64,000 bases of DNA, taken from Olsenella sp. An270. Its GTDB lineage: Bacteria > Actinomycetota > Coriobacteriia > Coriobacteriales > Atopobiaceae. A program made the translations under genes and the position numbers. Shown in pieces: positions 62,386 through 64,000 of this stretch. The stretch lies in contig NZ_NFJF01000004.1 in assembly GCF_002159735.1 (NCBI RefSeq), forward strand, positions 62,001-126,000. Reading direction: 5' to 3'. The stretch's first letter is position 1. The number at the start of each line of letters is the position of its first letter. The notes below the pieces were generated by a model. The model was not told the origin of the DNA. It saw only the letters and a program-made list of their open reading frames with translations, and did no database searches.

Positions 62386-63675
62386 GTGGCCGAGAAGAGA
62401 GACTTTCTCGATGAGCTCATAGACCTGCAGAGCGACTGGCGCTCCCTCAAGGAGATGCCCAACCAGATGGTGGGCTCCCTCATGGACGACGGGGAGCAGA
62501 AGGTCTTCAACCCCGCCGACTACAAGGAGAAGCCCTTCGCCAACTCGGGGCGCTGCCTGCGCGTGGCCAGCCAGCGCACCGACGTCTGCTCGCGCTGCCT
62601 GGACGTGTGCCCCACGCACTCGATCACCATCCACAACAAGTCGGTCTCGGTGGCCGACGACTGCCGGAAGTGCGGCCTGTGCGGCGCGGTCTGCCCGACC
62701 GAGGCCTTTGCCAACCGCCGCCACATGCCGCGCCAGCTCTACGACCAGATCGCCCGCGTGGCGTCCTCCTACGAGCAGTGCTACGTGACGTGCACCCGCG
62801 CGCTGAAGCGCCTGCCGCACGGCAACGAGGTCGTGCTCGCCTGCGTGGGCTCGATCTCGCGCGACCTGTGGTTCTCGCTGCTCGCCGACTACGACAACAT
62901 CAACGTCTACCTGCCCGTGGGCATCTGCGACCGCTGTCGCACCACCACCGGCGAGGAGACCTACGCCGACGCCATCGCGACCGCCGAGGAGTGGGCCGAC
63001 GCCGCCGTCGGCCTGGAGGTCGAGGAGTCGGCGATGACCCACGAGCTCACGCGGGCCTACAAGCGAAGCCAGTTTGTGAGCGGGGCGGTGACGTCCGTGG
63101 AGCGTCTGGTCACGCGCACCAACCCGGCGCTCGCCGGCGCCAAGGCGGTGGCCAAGAAGATCTCCGACCACTCCTCCCGCCTGAACCGCCTGCAGAAGGA
63201 GCTCGAGAACGCGGTGGGCTCCAAGACGACCAACAACCACGTGCGCCTGCTCACCCAGGGGCGCAAGCTCATGATGGGCGCCCTGCAGCACGACGAGTCT
63301 CTTGCCGACCTCGTGAGGCTCGAGGTCCCCGTGTGCGACCACGCGCTGTGCACCATGTGCGGCGACTGCGCCCAGGTCTGCACCACGCACGCGCTCGACC
63401 TCGACCGCAGCGGCCAGGTGACGGTGCAGAGCGCCTACTGCGTGAGCTGCGGCGCCTGCGTCAGGGTGTGCGAGGAGGGGGCGCTCGCCATGGAGCGCAT
63501 GGACGTGCGCGAGCTCGTGATCCCCGACAAGGTCGCCGAGGAGGTCGCCCGCAAGAAGGAGCAGGCCAAGGCCAAGGCGTCCGAGTACGTGGCGCAGGGC
63601 AAGAAGCAGCTGAACCGCGTCGCCGACGCGCTGGAGAGGCTCGACGACGACCCGGCGGACGCCGGGAGGCACTAG
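62386..63675 (+). CDS. Multi-[4Fe-4S] ferredoxin-domain protein
   Basis: 429 residues; GTG 62386 follows AGGAGAGG, while the in-frame ATG at 62350 has no ribosome site. Two ferredoxin-type pairs: CSRCLDVCP and [12 protein letters not shown] (~66-105), then [11 protein letters not shown] and [11 protein letters not shown] (~325-375). Between them is an unassigned segment with [14 protein letters not shown], and GICDRC, which may bind another cofactor. The C-terminus is a Lys/Ala-rich helix. Soluble, cytoplasmic. Likely an electron carrier; partners are unknown, and neighbours are glycosyltransferases and ychF. Confidence 0.8.
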   Translation: MAEKRDFLDELIDLQSDWRSLKEMPNQMVGSLMDDGEQKVFNPADYKEKPFANSGRCLRVASQRTDVCSRCLDVCPTHSITIHNKSVSVADDCRKCGLCGAVCPTEAFANRRHMPRQLYDQIARVASSYEQCYVTCTRALKRLPHGNEVVLACVGSISRDLWFSLLADYDNINVYLPVGICDRCRTTTGEETYADAIATAEEWADAAVGLEVEESAMTHELTRAYKRSQFVSGAVTSVERLVTRTNPALAGAKAVAKKISDHSSRLNRLQKELENAVGSKTTNNHVRLLTQGRKLMMGALQHDESLADLVRLEVPVCDHALCTMCGDCAQVCTTHALDLDRSGQVTVQSAYCVSCGACVRVCEEGALAMERMDVRELVIPDKVAEEVARKKEQAKAKASEYVAQGKKQLNRVADALERLDDDPADAGRH

Positions 63676-63677
63676 GG

Positions 63678-63700
63678 CGACAAGAACCCCGTTCTTGTCG
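63678..63700 (+). terminator. Perfect 10-bp hairpin before ychF
   Basis: CGACAAGAAC (63678-63687), loop CCC, GTTCTTGTCG (63691-63700). It starts three bases after the ferredoxin-protein stop. No T-tract; stem is a variant of the CGAGAAGAAC motif. Confidence 0.6.
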
Positions 63701-63722
63701 GCGTCATAGTAAGGAGAAGGAC

Positions 63723-64000
63723 GTGTCGCTTTCCATTGGCATCGTGGGCCTGCCCAACGTGGGCAAGTCGACGCTTTTCACCGCGCTCACCAAGAAGGGC
63801 GGCCTCGCGGCCAACTACCCCTTCGCGACGATCGACCCCAACGTGGGCATCGTCGACGTGCCCGACGAGCGCCTCGGCAAGCTGGCCGAGATCGTCCACC
63901 CCGGGCGCATCGTGCCCGCGACGGTGGAGTTCGTCGACATCGCCGGCCTGGTGAAGGGCGCCAACGAGGGCGAGGGCCTGGGCAACCAGTTCCTGGCAAA
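63723..64000 (+). CDS. ychF: Ribosome-associated GTPase/ATPase YchF (N-terminal part)
   Basis: 92 residues seen; the gene runs off the window. GTG 63723 after AAGGAGAAGG. G1 GLPNVGKST (9-17), G2-region [13 protein letters not shown]3 [19 protein letters not shown]. YchF/Ola1 uses ATP rather than GTP because its G4 is altered, beyond the visible part. Linked to translation and oxidative stress responses. Confidence 0.96.
   Translation, partial: MSLSIGIVGLPNVGKSTLFTALTKKGGLAANYPFATIDPNVGIVDVPDERLGKLAEIVHPGRIVPATVEFVDIAGLVKGANEGEGLGNQFLA

Overview
The window is a high-GC segment (ribosomal and fatty-acid genes look about two-thirds G+C) from an actinobacterial chromosome. Gene content and order point to class Coriobacteriia, probably an Olsenella/Collinsella/Atopobium relative: zinc-type S14, a tRNA-tuf unit apart from fusA, rpsJ left behind the str operon, FabK as the only enoyl-ACP reductase, a fused AccD-AccA, TTG/GTG starts, and an anaerobe-style ferredoxin protein. 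The taxonomic placement is inference; no rRNA is present to settle it.

Layout. 1-3.6 kb is a lower-GC accessory patch (a repeat protein, an unknown protein, and an AlbA_2/Schlafen-type ATP-binding regulator preceded by repeats). 3.7-11.6 kb holds rlmB, a NYN-domain RNase, tRNA-Thr, a membrane protein, the tRNA-Tyr/Thr/Met-tuf unit, rpmG, tRNA-Trp, secE-nusG, rplK-rplA and rplJ-rplL with an L10 leader. 12.0-20.0 kb is rpoB-rpoC. 20.4-31.3 kb is birA (minus strand) divergent from a complete type II fatty-acid operon: fabH-acpP-fabK-fabD-fabG-fabF-accB-fabZ-accC-accDA-degV/fakB. 31.7-35.0 kb is rpsL-rpsG-fusA-rpsJ. 35.1-38.0 kb is a small insert (membrane XRE regulator, glutaredoxin-like protein, ThrH-type phosphatase, histidine phosphatase) that separates rpsJ from the rest of the S10 operon. 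38.3-54.0 kb is the S10-spc-alpha superoperon, rplC to rplQ, including secY, adk, map, infA and rpoA. 54.0-56.9 kb is the energising module of an ECF vitamin transporter (fused EcfA-EcfA, then EcfT) and truA. 57.2-64.0 kb holds a His-rich metal-exporter-like permease, a LytR-CpsA-Psr-like protein, three family-2 glycosyltransferases, a multi-[4Fe-4S] protein and the start of ychF.

The genes are mostly growth-rate machinery: transcription (rpoABC, nusG), translation, protein export (secYE, map) and membrane lipid supply. BirA, which biotinylates AccB, sits divergent from the lipid operon it serves.

The most unusual content lies between the genes. Four spacers (centres near 11753, 20235, 36601 and 57046) each hold tandem repeats of a fixed period (41, 31, about 40 and 19 bp) that face inverted tandem repeats of the same unit, exactly mirrored about one point. 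The sequences are unrelated from locus to locus but the geometry is the same. A second signal is a 14-bp element, ATGGATACGCSCGG, found four times, always on the plus strand and ahead of tRNA/tuf, rpsL, rplC and rplB. A third is an apparent excess of the heptamer CTTCTCG/CGAGAAG in spacers and within coding sequence. I know of no description of any of these.
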